The notes: a model not told the origin generated them from the letters alone. Shown: positions 27,034-37,082, counted from the stretch's first letter. The stretch is DNA of 64,000 nucleotides from JACIYW01 sp014359745 (GCA_050433985.1 JBNPWE010000012.1:1-64000), one strand, 5' to 3'. Translations and numbers: made by a program.

Positions 27034-27741
27034 TTGAAGCTTGTCTTCCCGACCCGAAGCCGAACCGGAAGCCAATTCGTAGTGACCTTGGCTCGCACAT
27101 TGAATACATCACTGATGAAGGGTGGTTTTGGCGCGATAAACGGCTATCGTACAAATACGCGCGAGCCAATTGACTAGAAAGGGCGCTTTCGTGAGGATTT
27201 TTTGAACGGCTGTGCGTTCGACAATATCGAACAAAATGGAATCACTCACATGAAATTCGAGGATGCTGGCAAGGATGATTTCGTTTTAGAAATTGCATCA
27301 CGCTATCCAGAGTGCAAGTTCGTGGCATCGCACCGCAGTATCGAGAAAACGATAAACTCCCACTTCAACATCCAAGCGTGGGGGCATTCAATAGACGATG
27401 TGCTCTTTCAGTACTCGGCCTGTTTGACGATATACGAAGAGCTATTCGCTTTGCGGCGATTCTATCTGATCGATGTCGATCGTCCTGCCAGCTTCTCATT
27501 GAACGCTTTCACCAGTTTCATGGGCGGCTCGGCCAGCGAGAAGACGCATGCCATGGTCGCAGGCTGGATGCCAGTGAATGACCTCGCGTACCAGATTTCC
27601 AAAGCAGGGAAGGGTTTCAATCCAAACGCGGTAAAGGTTCACCCGGCGCTCAAAAACCTACGCCAGCGGCATTTCTGGATCGACGATGCTGAAAGTCGTT
27701 ATCAGGCTCTGATCAAGGGCTGTAACAGTGCTGCGGCATGA
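27034..27741 (+). pseudogene. Sulfotransferase-like gene with an in-frame TAG
   Basis: One frame of 235 codons from TTG 27034 (AAGGGG upstream) to 27741, interrupted only by TAG at 27175-27177. The start KLVFPTRSRTGSQFVVTLART resembles the 5'-phosphosulfate loop of PAPS-dependent sulfotransferases, and KFVASHRSIEKTINSHFN the 3'-phosphate-binding segment. It may have decorated the surface glycan made by the neighbouring cluster. Because the frame stays open on both sides of one stop, decay is recent. The protein family call is tentative, as overall similarity cannot be tested here. Confidence 0.5.
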
Positions 27742-27981
27742 GCCAGAGAAAGCGGGATGGCAAGCCATCTCATGCAAGCTCCCCCCATCAATTGATGGAT
27801 CATTCAGAAAGCTTTCATCGACGAATAGCGAGTTGTTTGGTTGATCCTGTCGGCGGAGCTTGGCCGCTTGCATGTTGTCGGAATGGGTGGGCGCATGCTC
27901 CGGAATACGCACCTGTTCACATCGCAGGTCATTCGCGCAAAACAGGTCCATGTTTAGACCGCATAAACGTTTGCGCCCTGC

Positions 27982-28644
27982 TCAGCCTTTCTGCCGCGCG
28001 AGGAGGACTTGTGTATACTCGCCGTTATATAAGTAACTGTGCTCCAGAATATCCACATACCGGCTGGCAAACTTATGAAACTCGCCCATGGTCCACTCAA
28101 AATGGTGAAACTCATTTTCCGGCGGCCCAAGCCACTCTCGCTTGCCGTCGGCAAACAAGACCTCTCTCGCCGGTGTGGACATAACCAGATACCTGAACGG
28201 CGAAGCCACGATCTTTTCGAAAAACTTATCCGGGTGACGGACATGCTCGATAACATCCGAACAAATATATAGATCCGCGGGCAGAAACCTCGTTGCGTCT
28301 TCTTGGGCGACACGCCACTTACGATCGGGGTGCGCGGCGCACAAGTCATCGACCGTCTGTTTGACGTCGATACCCGTTGTGTCAAAGCCCGAAAAATACT
28401 TCAGGAGCTTGAATCCGCCACCACAGCCGATGTCCAAAACCGTATGGCATTGGTTGGCCATGAACAGCTTATGCGCCTTTTGATAAACATGGTCCTGCCA
28501 GCGCGCTTTGTTGGTTCGATCATCGAACAGATCCACACTATCGCGATATTTATAACCGGCCGGAAGATAATAATGCGCTTGGGTGCCATCAGCGACGCAC
28601 AGCATTTGATCGCCGGGTTTGTCTTGGCCTTGAGGCTCGCTCAT
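27982..28644 (-). CDS. Class I SAM-dependent methyltransferase
   Basis: A 220-residue methyltransferase with motif I VLDIGCGGGFKLL, acidic motif TTGIDVK and post-I LYICSDVIEHVRHPDKF, typical of the small-molecule or glycan methyltransferase fold. A YKYRDSVDLFDD segment precedes the fold. Its start overlaps the galE stop by 4 bases, so it is the last gene of the leftward glycan operon. The substrate is likely a sugar or sugar-linked group, inferred from the neighbours. Confidence 0.82.
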   Translation of the reverse strand: MSEPQGQDKPGDQMLCVADGTQAHYYLPAGYKYRDSVDLFDDRTNKARWQDHVYQKAHKLFMANQCHTVLDIGCGGGFKLLKYFSGFDTTGIDVKQTVDDLCAAHPDRKWRVAQEDATRFLPADLYICSDVIEHVRHPDKFFEKIVASPFRYLVMSTPAREVLFADGKREWLGPPENEFHHFEWTMGEFHKFASRYVDILEHSYLYNGEYTQVLLARQKG

Positions 28645-29672
28645 TCTCTCTCCCCCACGGTCGCAGCGCCAAGATCGGTTCGTTTATCCGACTGCAACTG
28701 GCTCCAGCGACGTTCCCATTCGACTGCATGCTGAATGATCACATCAAGGCTATCATATTCCGGCACCCAGTCCAGCAGTGACATCAATCTTCGGGGATCA
28801 GCGATGACCGAACCCAAGTCACCCGGTCGCCTAGGGCCTTCCGATACCACAAAGTCGCTCTCACAAACCTTGCGCACGGTGGCAACCACTTCTCGCACGG
28901 AATAGCCGCGTCCATAGCCGCAATTGAGTGTCTGGCTATCGCCGCCTTCTTCGAGATAAGTGAGCGCTAGCCGGTGCGCCTTGGCCAAGTCCGTTACATG
29001 GATGAAATCGCGCACACCGGTGCCGTCTGGTGTAGGCCAGTCAGTTCCAAAGATGCCGAGTTCTTGGCGTACCCCAAGGGCAGCCTCGACCGCCACTTTG
29101 ATAAGGTGCGTCGCCTCTGGCGTCGCTTGTCCGCTGCGCTGTTTCGGGTCGGCACCGGCAACGTTGAAATACCGTAAAATTACATAGTCCAACGCCTTTG
29201 CAGCGGCCACGTCACCGATCATCATCTCCGTCATCCATTTGGACATACCATATGGCGTGGAAGGGTTGATCTCGTGGAATTCGGCAAGCGGCTCCCCTTC
29301 TTCTGCGCGATAAACTGCAGCCGTTGAGGAAAAGATGATGCGATGCACATTCTCGGATGCCATCGCTCGCAATAGCGCAAGCGATGCGACAGTATTATTC
29401 TTATAATATTTTAGGGGATTGGCAACAGATTCAGGCACGATCGTAGATCCCGCACAATGAATAACCGCGCTGACAGCATGGTCGCGCATGACGCGGCGCA
29501 TAACAGCTTCATCACCAATATCGACATATTCAAAAGTTGCCTCCACCGGAACAAGCTCTTTGCGCCCGGTCACCAAATTATCCGCAATCACAACCGAGCG
29601 ACCCTGTTGTATAAAATCAAGCGCGACATGGCTGCCAATGTACCCGGCACCACCAGTTATCAATATGGACAT
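28641..29672 (-). CDS. galE: UDP-glucose 4-epimerase
   Basis: A 343-residue short-chain dehydrogenase of the GalE group. The NAD site is ITGGAGYIGSHVA at the start, FSSTAAVY carries the catalytic Ser region, YGMSKWMTE the Tyr-x3-Lys pair, and FNVAGADP and GTGVRDFIHVTDLA are GalE hallmarks. It interconverts UDP-glucose and UDP-galactose (or the N-acetyl forms). I chose MSILITGG (29672) as the usual family start; an ATG five codons upstream is open. It overlaps the methyltransferase by 4 bases. Confidence 0.92.
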   Translation of the reverse strand: MSILITGGAGYIGSHVALDFIQQGRSVVIADNLVTGRKELVPVEATFEYVDIGDEAVMRRVMRDHAVSAVIHCAGSTIVPESVANPLKYYKNNTVASLALLRAMASENVHRIIFSSTAAVYRAEEGEPLAEFHEINPSTPYGMSKWMTEMMIGDVAAAKALDYVILRYFNVAGADPKQRSGQATPEATHLIKVAVEAALGVRQELGIFGTDWPTPDGTGVRDFIHVTDLAKAHRLALTYLEEGGDSQTLNCGYGRGYSVREVVATVRKVCESDFVVSEGPRRPGDLGSVIADPRRLMSLLDWVPEYDSLDVIIQHAVEWERRWSQLQSDKRTDLGAATVGERE

Positions 29673-29713
29673 GACTTTACGTTCCATTCGCTAAGGTTTG
29701 AAAAGAGGCACAA

Positions 29714-30859
29714 CTACCCGCAGCGCGATACCTCAATCCACCAGTTTTTTAGTACATGTGAACAGCGTTCTGCCGTAAGACCATCCCAAAGCGGAATGCG
29801 CGTCGAAATGCCTGTGCCTTTGGCTGCCGCAAGAACCGACTTGATCACAGTCTTTGCGGTATCTTCATTTACCAAATGGTTGCTACCGCAATGTTGGGTT
29901 ATGGGGCGTTCAGTGTTGTCACGGAGCGTGAAGCAGAATTTCCCAAGGGTTGCCGCCTCTTCTTGTAACCCTCCGGAATCGGTTAGAACAAACCGGGAAG
30001 CCGCGAGAAGATTGATAAAATTCCGATAGCGTATCGGTCCCGCAAGCACGACCCCAGTAATATTTTCAATGCGCTCCAACATGCCGTGAGCTTCGAGCAT
30101 TGCCCGTGTGCGCGGGTGTAGCGGCACGACCAGGGGGTAAAGCGAGGCAGTGTCTTCTAGCACGTCGATCAGCCAAGCCAGCTTTGCGGAATTGTCCACA
30201 TTGCCCGGCCTGTGAAAGGTCGCCACGCCGAAGGCATGCCTATTCATCCCAAAGCGATCGAGCATCGTCGCTTGGACGTCATCTGACAAAGTGTCTCGCA
30301 GGGAGTCGATCATGATATTACCGACAAAATGCACCCGTCCTGGCGGGCGCCCTTCATGCAACACAAGGTTTTGGCTCGCCGCTTCAGATGGTGCGAGCCA
30401 GATATCTGAAATGGAATCGATCAATACTCGGTTTATCTCTTCTGGCATACTCGCATCATAGCTGCGCAAACCCGCTTCTAGATGGACAACAGGTATACCC
30501 ATCCGTTTCGCAGCAAGAGCTGCGCCTAATGTGGTATCCACATCTCCTGCCACGACAACAATATCTGGCCTGTCGCGTTCACACAGGTCTATAAAGCCGT
30601 TGATCATCGAACCAAGCCGCGCCCCGTACGTGCTCTGTTCTACAGCGACGACATGATCCGCCGCCTCAATCCCAAAATCAGCTAAAATGTCATCAGCAAG
30701 CTCTGGCGTGTAATGCTGCGTGAACCATATGAATTTTGCATTGCACCAACCCTGCCCCTTGAGACAGCTATATAGCGGAGCGATCTTGACGATATTGGGT
30801 CGCGTTCCAGCGACCAGATGAATACGACATCTACTAATCTGTTTGTCTAAAGCAGTCAT
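29714..30859 (-). CDS. wecB: UDP-N-acetylglucosamine 2-epimerase
   Basis: A 381-residue non-hydrolysing UDP-GlcNAc 2-epimerase. Hallmarks are VAGTRPNIVKIAPL, HLEAGLRSYDASMPEEINR, FHRPGNVDN and LTDSGGLQEEA. It makes UDP-ManNAc for capsule, LPS or glycoprotein sugars. The ATG at 30859 gives the usual short N-terminus; the frame extends to 30985 without similarity. It lies 41 bases upstream of galE on the same strand, in the lower-GC glycan cluster. Confidence 0.9.
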   Translation of the reverse strand: MTALDKQISRCRIHLVAGTRPNIVKIAPLYSCLKGQGWCNAKFIWFTQHYTPELADDILADFGIEAADHVVAVEQSTYGARLGSMINGFIDLCERDRPDIVVVAGDVDTTLGAALAAKRMGIPVVHLEAGLRSYDASMPEEINRVLIDSISDIWLAPSEAASQNLVLHEGRPPGRVHFVGNIMIDSLRDTLSDDVQATMLDRFGMNRHAFGVATFHRPGNVDNSAKLAWLIDVLEDTASLYPLVVPLHPRTRAMLEAHGMLERIENITGVVLAGPIRYRNFINLLAASRFVLTDSGGLQEEAATLGKFCFTLRDNTERPITQHCGSNHLVNEDTAKTVIKSVLAAAKGTGISTRIPLWDGLTAERCSHVLKNWWIEVSRCG

Positions 30860-30926
30860 GAGATTTCCGATGTAAGGCATCCGTGCGTCAATGCATTTGA
30901 GGAACTTTGGACGGCCCCCGCACAAG

Positions 30927-31574
30927 TCACGCTTCGAGGTGCAGGGATACGACAGACAAAAGCCGCCGAGTGTTTTCAATAACATTGGGAGCTATGATCG
31001 CGGTCCAAGCAGGGGGAATACGGATATCCCTGATCTGAAAGTCCTCACAAAAAAGAACCATTGCACCAACAAGACTAGAAAACCCAGAAACCGACTTTTC
31101 TGGTGCGTCGGCGTCAGTCAAAATATTTGTTCCCAAGACTAGCTCGTGCTCGGAAAAAACCGCACCCACACCCTCAGGTACAAGGCGAAATAGAGTATCA
31201 CCGCGCTGCGGGTTAAAATCTCTGTGTTCTGATCTGAAGTCGCGTGAGCAGCTTAGCAAAGCCCTGAGTGCGCCATCTGCACATCCACGTGGCGTAACGG
31301 TTTGCTGCGCAACGAACACATCGAACGGCGTGAAATAGCGCTCGATTTCAAGCGCGACATGCCTAGAACACGGCTCCACCGTTTCGATAGTGATGGGGCC
31401 AGATATCAGGCCCCGAAACAACAAGGCGGTCGCCACATATAGCCTGTCAGGATTTCGTAGCTTGGGCGTACCATAAACGATCACAGGATTAAGCTGATGG
31501 CTCTCGTAAGGGTCGGGCGTTGCCACGACTTCGGTCCGCCTTGCCTCATCGTCAAAATTGAACAAGATCTTCAT
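30927..31574 (-). CDS. Unknown protein of the glycan cluster
   Basis: A 215-residue protein starting MKILFNFDDEARRTEVVATPDPYESHQLNP. I recognise no family. There is no signal peptide and no strong membrane segment. Its start overlaps the stop of the glycosyltransferase gene by 4 bases (ATGA), so the two are co-translated and may act together, for example as a partner of the glycosyltransferase. Confidence 0.65.
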   Translation of the reverse strand: MKILFNFDDEARRTEVVATPDPYESHQLNPVIVYGTPKLRNPDRLYVATALLFRGLISGPITIETVEPCSRHVALEIERYFTPFDVFVAQQTVTPRGCADGALRALLSCSRDFRSEHRDFNPQRGDTLFRLVPEGVGAVFSEHELVLGTNILTDADAPEKSVSGFSSLVGAMVLFCEDFQIRDIRIPPAWTAIIAPNVIENTRRLLSVVSLHLEA

Positions 31575-33673
31575 TTTTTCACCGCTGAAACAAGACGAGT
31601 TTCGGTCACATTGGCCCCAACGTGCACCAACAAAATCGCATCTTTATCCTTGGACATACGAGATATAGCTTCCTCAACAGAGTCAACATGTCTGGATTTG
31701 ACTGCGTAATCGCCATGGTCACTGGACCAGACACGGACCCGTGCGCCGACCTCGTCGATAGCAGGCAACGCTTGGCTGGCGACCGGAGTAATGGTGATCA
31801 AGTTGACGCATTCATCGTCCAATAGCCCACTTGTCGGCAGAACAGGCACTATTGATTTTTCAGGTCTTTGTGCTCTCGCGGTTTTATGCACTTTTTCACT
31901 TTCCTGGATCACTGTTTCTACTGTAAATGAAATTTCTGCCCGTCGCAATTCCACTAGATCGGCAAGAGAAAGCCCCAACAAGCTAAGCCTCATCTCATCC
32001 GACCACCCGACGAGATAGTGGTGATTGGCGTTAGGGAACAGATCGAGTGCCTTGGCCGCCTGCTCTTTTGATGCATCGGTAAGTGTTACAGAGCGTTTTA
32101 CAAGGTGATCGGGCAAGTATGAAAGGGTGTTCCACGCGAGATCAGACACCCCTTGGCAACTAATGGTCGGAAGATTACGTGCAATTTCACGAAACCTTTG
32201 GGTGCGGGCGGCATTGTCTCGCTGCCCTAGGATTTGGGTTATACGCGTTGCGGCATTCTTCTGAGTTCCCTTGGACACATGCGTAAGATTCATGTCATGC
32301 ATACGTCGTAGAATGTGCAGATGGCCAGTGTGCTTGAACTTGAACCCTGCGTTGGCAAGCCGCGTGATCAAGTTAAAGTCTACGCCTGCAGTCAAAAACT
32401 CGCGGTATCTGTATCTGCGGAGGATCTCGGTCCTAAACATCGACGTTCCATGCGCCAAAATTTTACCAGTATACATGAACGCGTCAGAAACGTAGTCACG
32501 CCCTTGGATGATCTCGGTTTCACCAGTTGTAGTATCAAAATCGACCCAACCCCCATAGGTCGCGGCCAAATCACCGTGCAGCGCGTTGAAGTGTGCCTCG
32601 ATGCGCCAGGGCAACATGATGTCGTCATCATCATGCACCACGATGAAGGCCGAGCGAGCGGCGTCCACAAGCTTATTTCGCGCAGCCGCCACACCCAACG
32701 GTTCTTGACGCATCGTGCGCACACGCGGATCATCGATTGCGGCTAAGATATCGGGCGTTTCGTCCTCTGACCCATCATCCATGATGATCAGCTCGACATC
32801 TTGCACCGTCTGAGAGAGGGAACTGTTGATCGAGTCCATGAGGTATTTTGAGCGACCGCGCGTGGCAATCAGTACGCTTGCAGCGGGCGCCGCACGGTTG
32901 CCGATATTCACATTTCGGACCCAAGAGGCATCGTGAAGCATAATCTCCCGATTGCGCTGCTGCGCCGCAAGTTGAACCGGATCGGCGGCGACGGTATCAC
33001 GTGTCGGCGGGTGCCAGATGTGAAAAATACGCGTCTCCGGTTCGTCAACCCAGTTCAATCTGAGGCCAGCGCGCGTCAACCGCTGGGCAAAATCTATATC
33101 TTCGCCCCCATAGATCTCCATGCGCTCATCATAGCCGCCAATCCGGTCAAAGTCTGAACGCCGAAAGGCAATCATGCCGCCCATTCCCCATCGCGGCCTG
33201 AAGAAAGAGTTGGCTTCCAGATCTTCCAGCGTGGACAGAGCAGCGCGATTGGCATCAAAACGTTCCGTAAGATCACGACACTGAATAAGATGCACTGCCG
33301 TTTCTTCAACTTCGAGCAGTGCAAGAAGGTTCTCCACAGCCTCCGGACTGAAAATCATGTCACTATCGGTCGTGATGGCATATTTCGTGGATGTTCCGCG
33401 CACACCAGCGTTTAGCGCGCGCGCACGGCTCCAAGGGCCAATAGGCTCGCTTCGCACAACCCGACCGCCGACGGCCTGAACAGCCTGATCGACTGCGAGG
33501 GCATCGGCAGAACCATAATCCGAAACAACAATGTCAATTGCAGACGCAATCGAGGACTGAGACAACCTACTGACCGCAACCGAGAGGCGATCAAGCCCCC
33601 AATCTCGAAACCCAATGACGACTGCGATATCCTTGTTTTGATCAAGCATCTGCAGCACCTTCTCCTTTAACAC
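31571..33673 (-). CDS. Two-domain family 2 glycosyltransferase
   Basis: A 700-residue cytoplasmic glycosyltransferase with two GT-A domains and a C-terminal tail. Domain 1 (about 15-240) has the metal-binding DSD at 103-105 and GGEDIDF at 189-195, as in galactosyltransferase-like enzymes. Domain 2 (about 265-470) begins SVLIATRGRSKYLMDSINS and has DDDD at 348-351. Residues 480-700 match nothing I know. Such bifunctional enzymes add alternating sugars or form polysaccharide repeats. It overlaps unknown genes on both sides (32 bases upstream, 4 downstream), so the three are one translation unit. Confidence 0.85.
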   Translation of the reverse strand: MLKEKVLQMLDQNKDIAVVIGFRDWGLDRLSVAVSRLSQSSIASAIDIVVSDYGSADALAVDQAVQAVGGRVVRSEPIGPWSRARALNAGVRGTSTKYAITTDSDMIFSPEAVENLLALLEVEETAVHLIQCRDLTERFDANRAALSTLEDLEANSFFRPRWGMGGMIAFRRSDFDRIGGYDERMEIYGGEDIDFAQRLTRAGLRLNWVDEPETRIFHIWHPPTRDTVAADPVQLAAQQRNREIMLHDASWVRNVNIGNRAAPAASVLIATRGRSKYLMDSINSSLSQTVQDVELIIMDDGSEDETPDILAAIDDPRVRTMRQEPLGVAAARNKLVDAARSAFIVVHDDDDIMLPWRIEAHFNALHGDLAATYGGWVDFDTTTGETEIIQGRDYVSDAFMYTGKILAHGTSMFRTEILRRYRYREFLTAGVDFNLITRLANAGFKFKHTGHLHILRRMHDMNLTHVSKGTQKNAATRITQILGQRDNAARTQRFREIARNLPTISCQGVSDLAWNTLSYLPDHLVKRSVTLTDASKEQAAKALDLFPNANHHYLVGWSDEMRLSLLGLSLADLVELRRAEISFTVETVIQESEKVHKTARAQRPEKSIVPVLPTSGLLDDECVNLITITPVASQALPAIDEVGARVRVWSSDHGDYAVKSRHVDSVEEAISRMSKDKDAILLVHVGANVTETRLVSAVKK

Positions 33674-34088
33674 GGCTTGGAACTCTTTTCAGAAGCAAAC
33701 CGTTGTATCCCGGTGCCTCAACCGCATGCAGCAATTCGGGTGTGCCGACGTATTTTTCGATCAAGCTCCACGGACGCATTTCGACAATCACAGATTCCGC
33801 AGCTTTTGGAGCCCTGAACGTACGTAATTCGAGCAATCCAAAAGACCGCTTCATATTTCCATCAACGTAATTGTAATTCATACCCTTGATCGGATTGGCA
33901 GTCGCTACCGGCAAATTTTCGATTTTCTCGCCAAGAATGTTATCGTCTTGATCAACCAGAAAGTAGCTCACAACGAAAGCCTTCGCGGGGAGGCTTTCAG
34001 ATTGAGGAATTGATAGAAAAAGCCGAATAGTCTCGGAGAAATCTCCGACTGAAACGATCCAGCTTGATAAAACGGAATGTTGCGTCAT
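33642..34088 (-). CDS. Unknown 148-residue protein ahead of the glycosyltransferase
   Basis: Starts MTQHSVLSSWIVSVGDFSETI; predicted mostly beta by eye (SESVIVEMRPWSLIEKY). No family recognised, no signal peptide. It overlaps the glycosyltransferase gene by 32 bases and is the first gene of the leftward glycan operon, which ends against IS debris at 34,100. GGAAAGG lies just upstream of its ATG. Confidence 0.65.
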   Translation of the reverse strand: MTQHSVLSSWIVSVGDFSETIRLFLSIPQSESLPAKAFVVSYFLVDQDDNILGEKIENLPVATANPIKGMNYNYVDGNMKRSFGLLELRTFRAPKAAESVIVEMRPWSLIEKYVGTPELLHAVEAPGYNGLLLKRVPSRVKGEGAADA

Positions 34089-34309
34089 CGTGGTCCTTTC
34101 CGATGTTTACGTGCTGACCTGCACGCTTTTGGGGGCCACTCGTAAGTAGAGCCAGTTCTCTTTCTGTTTGCCATCATTCGGCGGCGTGAGCAATGGGCGC
34201 AGGCGCGGAGCCATCAAGTCGCTCAAGCGGCTGTGCCCATTGCGTCTTGTCGAAGGGTCACGCGGCGGCGAACTCCTCCGGGGTCTGAATCGCTCCGGTT
34301 TCACCGGAG

Positions 34310-34680
34310 ACCTATAAGGCTGCTGAAATAGTCTTGCCTCGACAAGGGCTTGAGAAGATGATTCACCCTGCGCACGGCAATTGCGGGGATGAAGATGCGC
34401 GGGACGGACGAGACGAGCGGGTCGCTGTTCAGCTATGTCGATCTGGAAGAGCGCATTCCTGCGCAGCACCCTTTGCGCAAGATCCGGCAGGTGGTGAATG
34501 ACGCGCTGGCGAGCCTGGATGGCGAATTCGAGGCGCTTTACACCGATTTCGGTCGCCCCTCGATCCCGCCGGAGCGCCTGATCCGGGCGAGCCTGCTGCA
34601 AATCCTGTTCTCGGTCCGCTCCGAGCGGCAGTTGATGGAGCAAATGGATTACAACCTGATGTTCCGCTGGTTTGTGGGGC
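34310..34680 (+). mobile_element. IS5-type element, left end and transposase N-terminus only
   Basis: The frame from 34,389 reads MKMRGTDETSGSLFSYVDLEERIPAQHPLRKIR and later RPSIPPERLIRASLLQILFSV and LMEQMDYNLMFRWFVGL, the N-terminal domain of IS5/IS1182-like transposases. After about 100 residues it runs straight into IS66 sequence (GCGEMARIGEDV), so the DDE catalytic domain is lost. The upstream GGCTGCTGAAATAG near 34,318 may be the left terminal repeat. Bases 34,089-34,309 hold no gene; a CTCCGGT-ttc-ACCGGAG hairpin lies there. Confidence 0.7.
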
Positions 34681-35113
34681 TGTGGTTGCGGCGAGATGGC
34701 CAGGATCGGCGAGGACGTGTCTGAGCGGCTGGACGTGATCCCGGCCCAGTTCCGGGTGCTGGTCACGCGCCGCCCGAAATACGCCTGCCGTCGCTGCTCG
34801 CAGGCCGTGGCGCAGGCGCATGCGCCCGAGCATGTCGTGCCCGGCGGGCTGCCCACGGAACTCTTCATCGCATGGATCATCGTCTCGAAGTTCGGCGACC
34901 ATCTGCCGTTCTACCGCCAGGCCGAGATCTTCAGGCGGCAGGGGATCTACCTGGATCGCGGCACGCTCGGCAACTGGGTCGGTCGCGCTTGTTTCCACCT
35001 CATGCCCGTCATCAATCACATGCGGGCCCATCTGCGCGGCGCAGACCGCATCTTCGTGGATGAAACCCGCGCGCCGGTGCTGGACCCAGGCCGGAAGACC
35101 ACCAAGAGCGGAT
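34681..35113 (+). pseudogene. tnpC: IS66 transposase (TnpC) N-terminal half
   Basis: Encodes GEDVSERLDVIPAQFRVLVTRRPKYACRRC, the zinc-binding and helical domain of IS66 TnpC, through FVDETRAPVLDPGRKTTKSG, where it is cut at about 35,113. The 3' half is replaced by the antisense end of an unknown gene. The last 90 bases are repeated, in inverted orientation and about 90% identical, at 36,990-37,082, where the C-terminal half of another TnpC starts. Confidence 0.8.
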
Positions 35114-36049
35114 GTCCAATGCAAGATCAAGGATGTTCTCGTAGGCGACGCGCATCAGGTCACAGGCCTGATACAGCGCCCACATCGCGCGAACGTCCTC
35201 TGTGGCAGAGGCGCGTTCGGGCTTCGTTTGACCAGCACCGAACCATTCCCACTTTACGGCCTCGGCGCGCGGCACCTCGTTCGTTGCACCTATGAGTTGC
35301 AGAAGCATCAGCGCAGTGGAACGTCTGAGCTTGTCGGGAGCAGATGCTGGCGACACCCGGCCAAGCAGAACCTGGACTAGCAGCGTATGCTCCGCGCTGC
35401 CCGTCACGATCTCGGAAGGCTTCATCGGCGCCATCAGGTCAAGGTCAGCAAGGGACACCATCCCTTCCTTTTCGCAACGAAGAAAAAGGGCCCCGAGGTC
35501 ACCGATCTCCGCAGCGAAGGCATCCGCGAGTGGTACTGCCCGGTTCGTGCAGACGGCAATCGGGTTCTGATCGTCGCCGAGCGTGATCAGGCCCATCTCG
35601 TACATCTGCGTGGCATAGATGCCCCCGAAGGCGCCGCCCTTATTGCGTAGGTAGCGCTGGGCGACCTCTGCTTCCGGATCGGCTCCGACAGAGAAATCGA
35701 TAATCGCCGCCGGGTCATCCGGAACGACCGCAAGCTGCCTTTGCGCCCAATCAATCCCGGCAACGCCCAGTTCTGTGGTACCACGGGCCGCGATTAACGC
35801 AAAGAGAGTTTCGCATCGGCGCTGGAATAGCCTGAAGGCGACCGGATCGGTGTTTCCGTTTTTCTTGGCATAGATCTCCAGCATCCATACGAAGAATGAG
35901 TAGTACCTGAAGCGCAGCGTGATGGTGCTGATGCCAGGAAGAAGGGACTGGTAGATCACTTCAATTGGCCGTTGCATCCCAAGGGGATCGAGGCCGCCGT
36001 CCTGCCCCAGTTCAGTCCATTCAGGGAAACCCGACCCGAAATCCTTCAT
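35114..36049 (-). pseudogene. Unknown gene truncated by IS66
   Basis: About 312 codons of a leftward gene starting MKDFGSGFPEWTELGQDGGL and DPLGMQRPIEVIYQSLLPGI, with the aromatic run FRYYSFFVWMLEIYAKK. The frame ends where IS66 sequence begins at 35,113, so the 3' part is lost. I have an impression that proteins starting this way occur in defence islands, but I cannot name a family or function. The ATG at 36049 is preferred to the TTG two codons earlier. Composition is closer to the chromosome than to the glycan island. Confidence 0.55.
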
Positions 36050-36215
36050 TGTCAATTCACCGCTTAGAGAACCATGGGTGGATGATGGTGAAAACTGAAC
36101 CTGCGCGCAACTGCGAGTTTCCGCAGATGCCCACCAAGGGGATGATCACGAAGATTTCGGGGCCCCCAAACGCAAAAAGCCCTCTGGGTTTCAGAGTAAG
36201 CGCTACGGCGCTACC

Positions 36216-37082
36216 CTATGTGGCGAGGCTTGGCGGCTGCGCGTAGCGCCACGGCATCAGTTCTTCGATGCCGCTTTGTGGATGGCCGTCGAGGATCGCG
36301 CGGAGGGTGGCGGCGAGGTAGTCGACCGGGTTCACGCCGGACATTTTGCAGGTGGCGACCAGCGAGGCGAGCATGGCCCAGTTTTCAGCGCCGACCTCGT
36401 TGCCTGCGAAGAGCGCGTTTTTCCGCGTCAGGGCAATCGGCCTGATTTGATTTTCGACCGGGTTGGTGTCCAGCTCGAGGGTGCCGTCGTCCAGGAAGCG
36501 GATCAGGCCGGGCCAGTGCGCGAGGGTGTAGCGGATGTCCTCGGCCAGCTGGGATTTCTGCGGGATGCGCGAAAGCTGGGCTTCCAGCCACGGCTTGAGC
36601 GCGGCGATGATCGGGGCCGAATTCTCACGCCGGGCGGCGAGGCGCACGTCCGCCTCCTTGCCTCGCACGGATTTCTCGATCTGGTAGAGCAGCGCGATCT
36701 GGCGCAGCATCTCTTCAACGATGGGGGAGCCATCGCTCTCGAAGCGCTTCACGAAGCGGCGGCGGACGTGGGTCCAGCAGTAGACCAGCTGCCATGGGCC
36801 ACCGTCACGCTCGATTTCCGTCAGCGCGTTGTAGGACTGGTAGGCGTCACATTGCAGGAACCGGCCGCAGTATCCGGCGAGGAAGTTCAGCGGATGCGCC
36901 TTGCCCCGGCCGGGGGCGTAGTGGAACAGCACGATGGGCGGTCCGGCGCCGCCATGACCGCGATCGTCGGACACGACGGCCCAGAAGTAGCCGCTCTTGG
37001 TGGCCTTTCGGCCCGGGTCCAGCACCGGCGCGCGGGTCTCATCCACGAAGATGCGCTCGGCACCGCGCAGATGCGCGCGCAT
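36216..37082 (-). pseudogene. tnpC: IS66 transposase (TnpC) C-terminal half
   Basis: A 288-codon C-terminal part of TnpC beginning MRAHLRGAERIFVDETRAPV and including AYCGRFLQCDAYQSY-type DDE core pieces (LAGYCGRFLQCDAYQSYNAL), CWTHVRRRF, TNPVENQIRPIALTRKNALF and the usual end. It meets IS21 sequence at 37,082. It is from a different IS66 copy than 34,681-35,113, because the shared 90 bases differ and orientation is opposite. Confidence 0.82.

Noticed and set aside
27738..28184. 148-codon plus-strand frame after the sulfotransferase-like gene
   Set aside because: More than half is antisense to the methyltransferase gene, the remainder shows no protein features, and the stretch 27,742-27,981 is probably non-coding.
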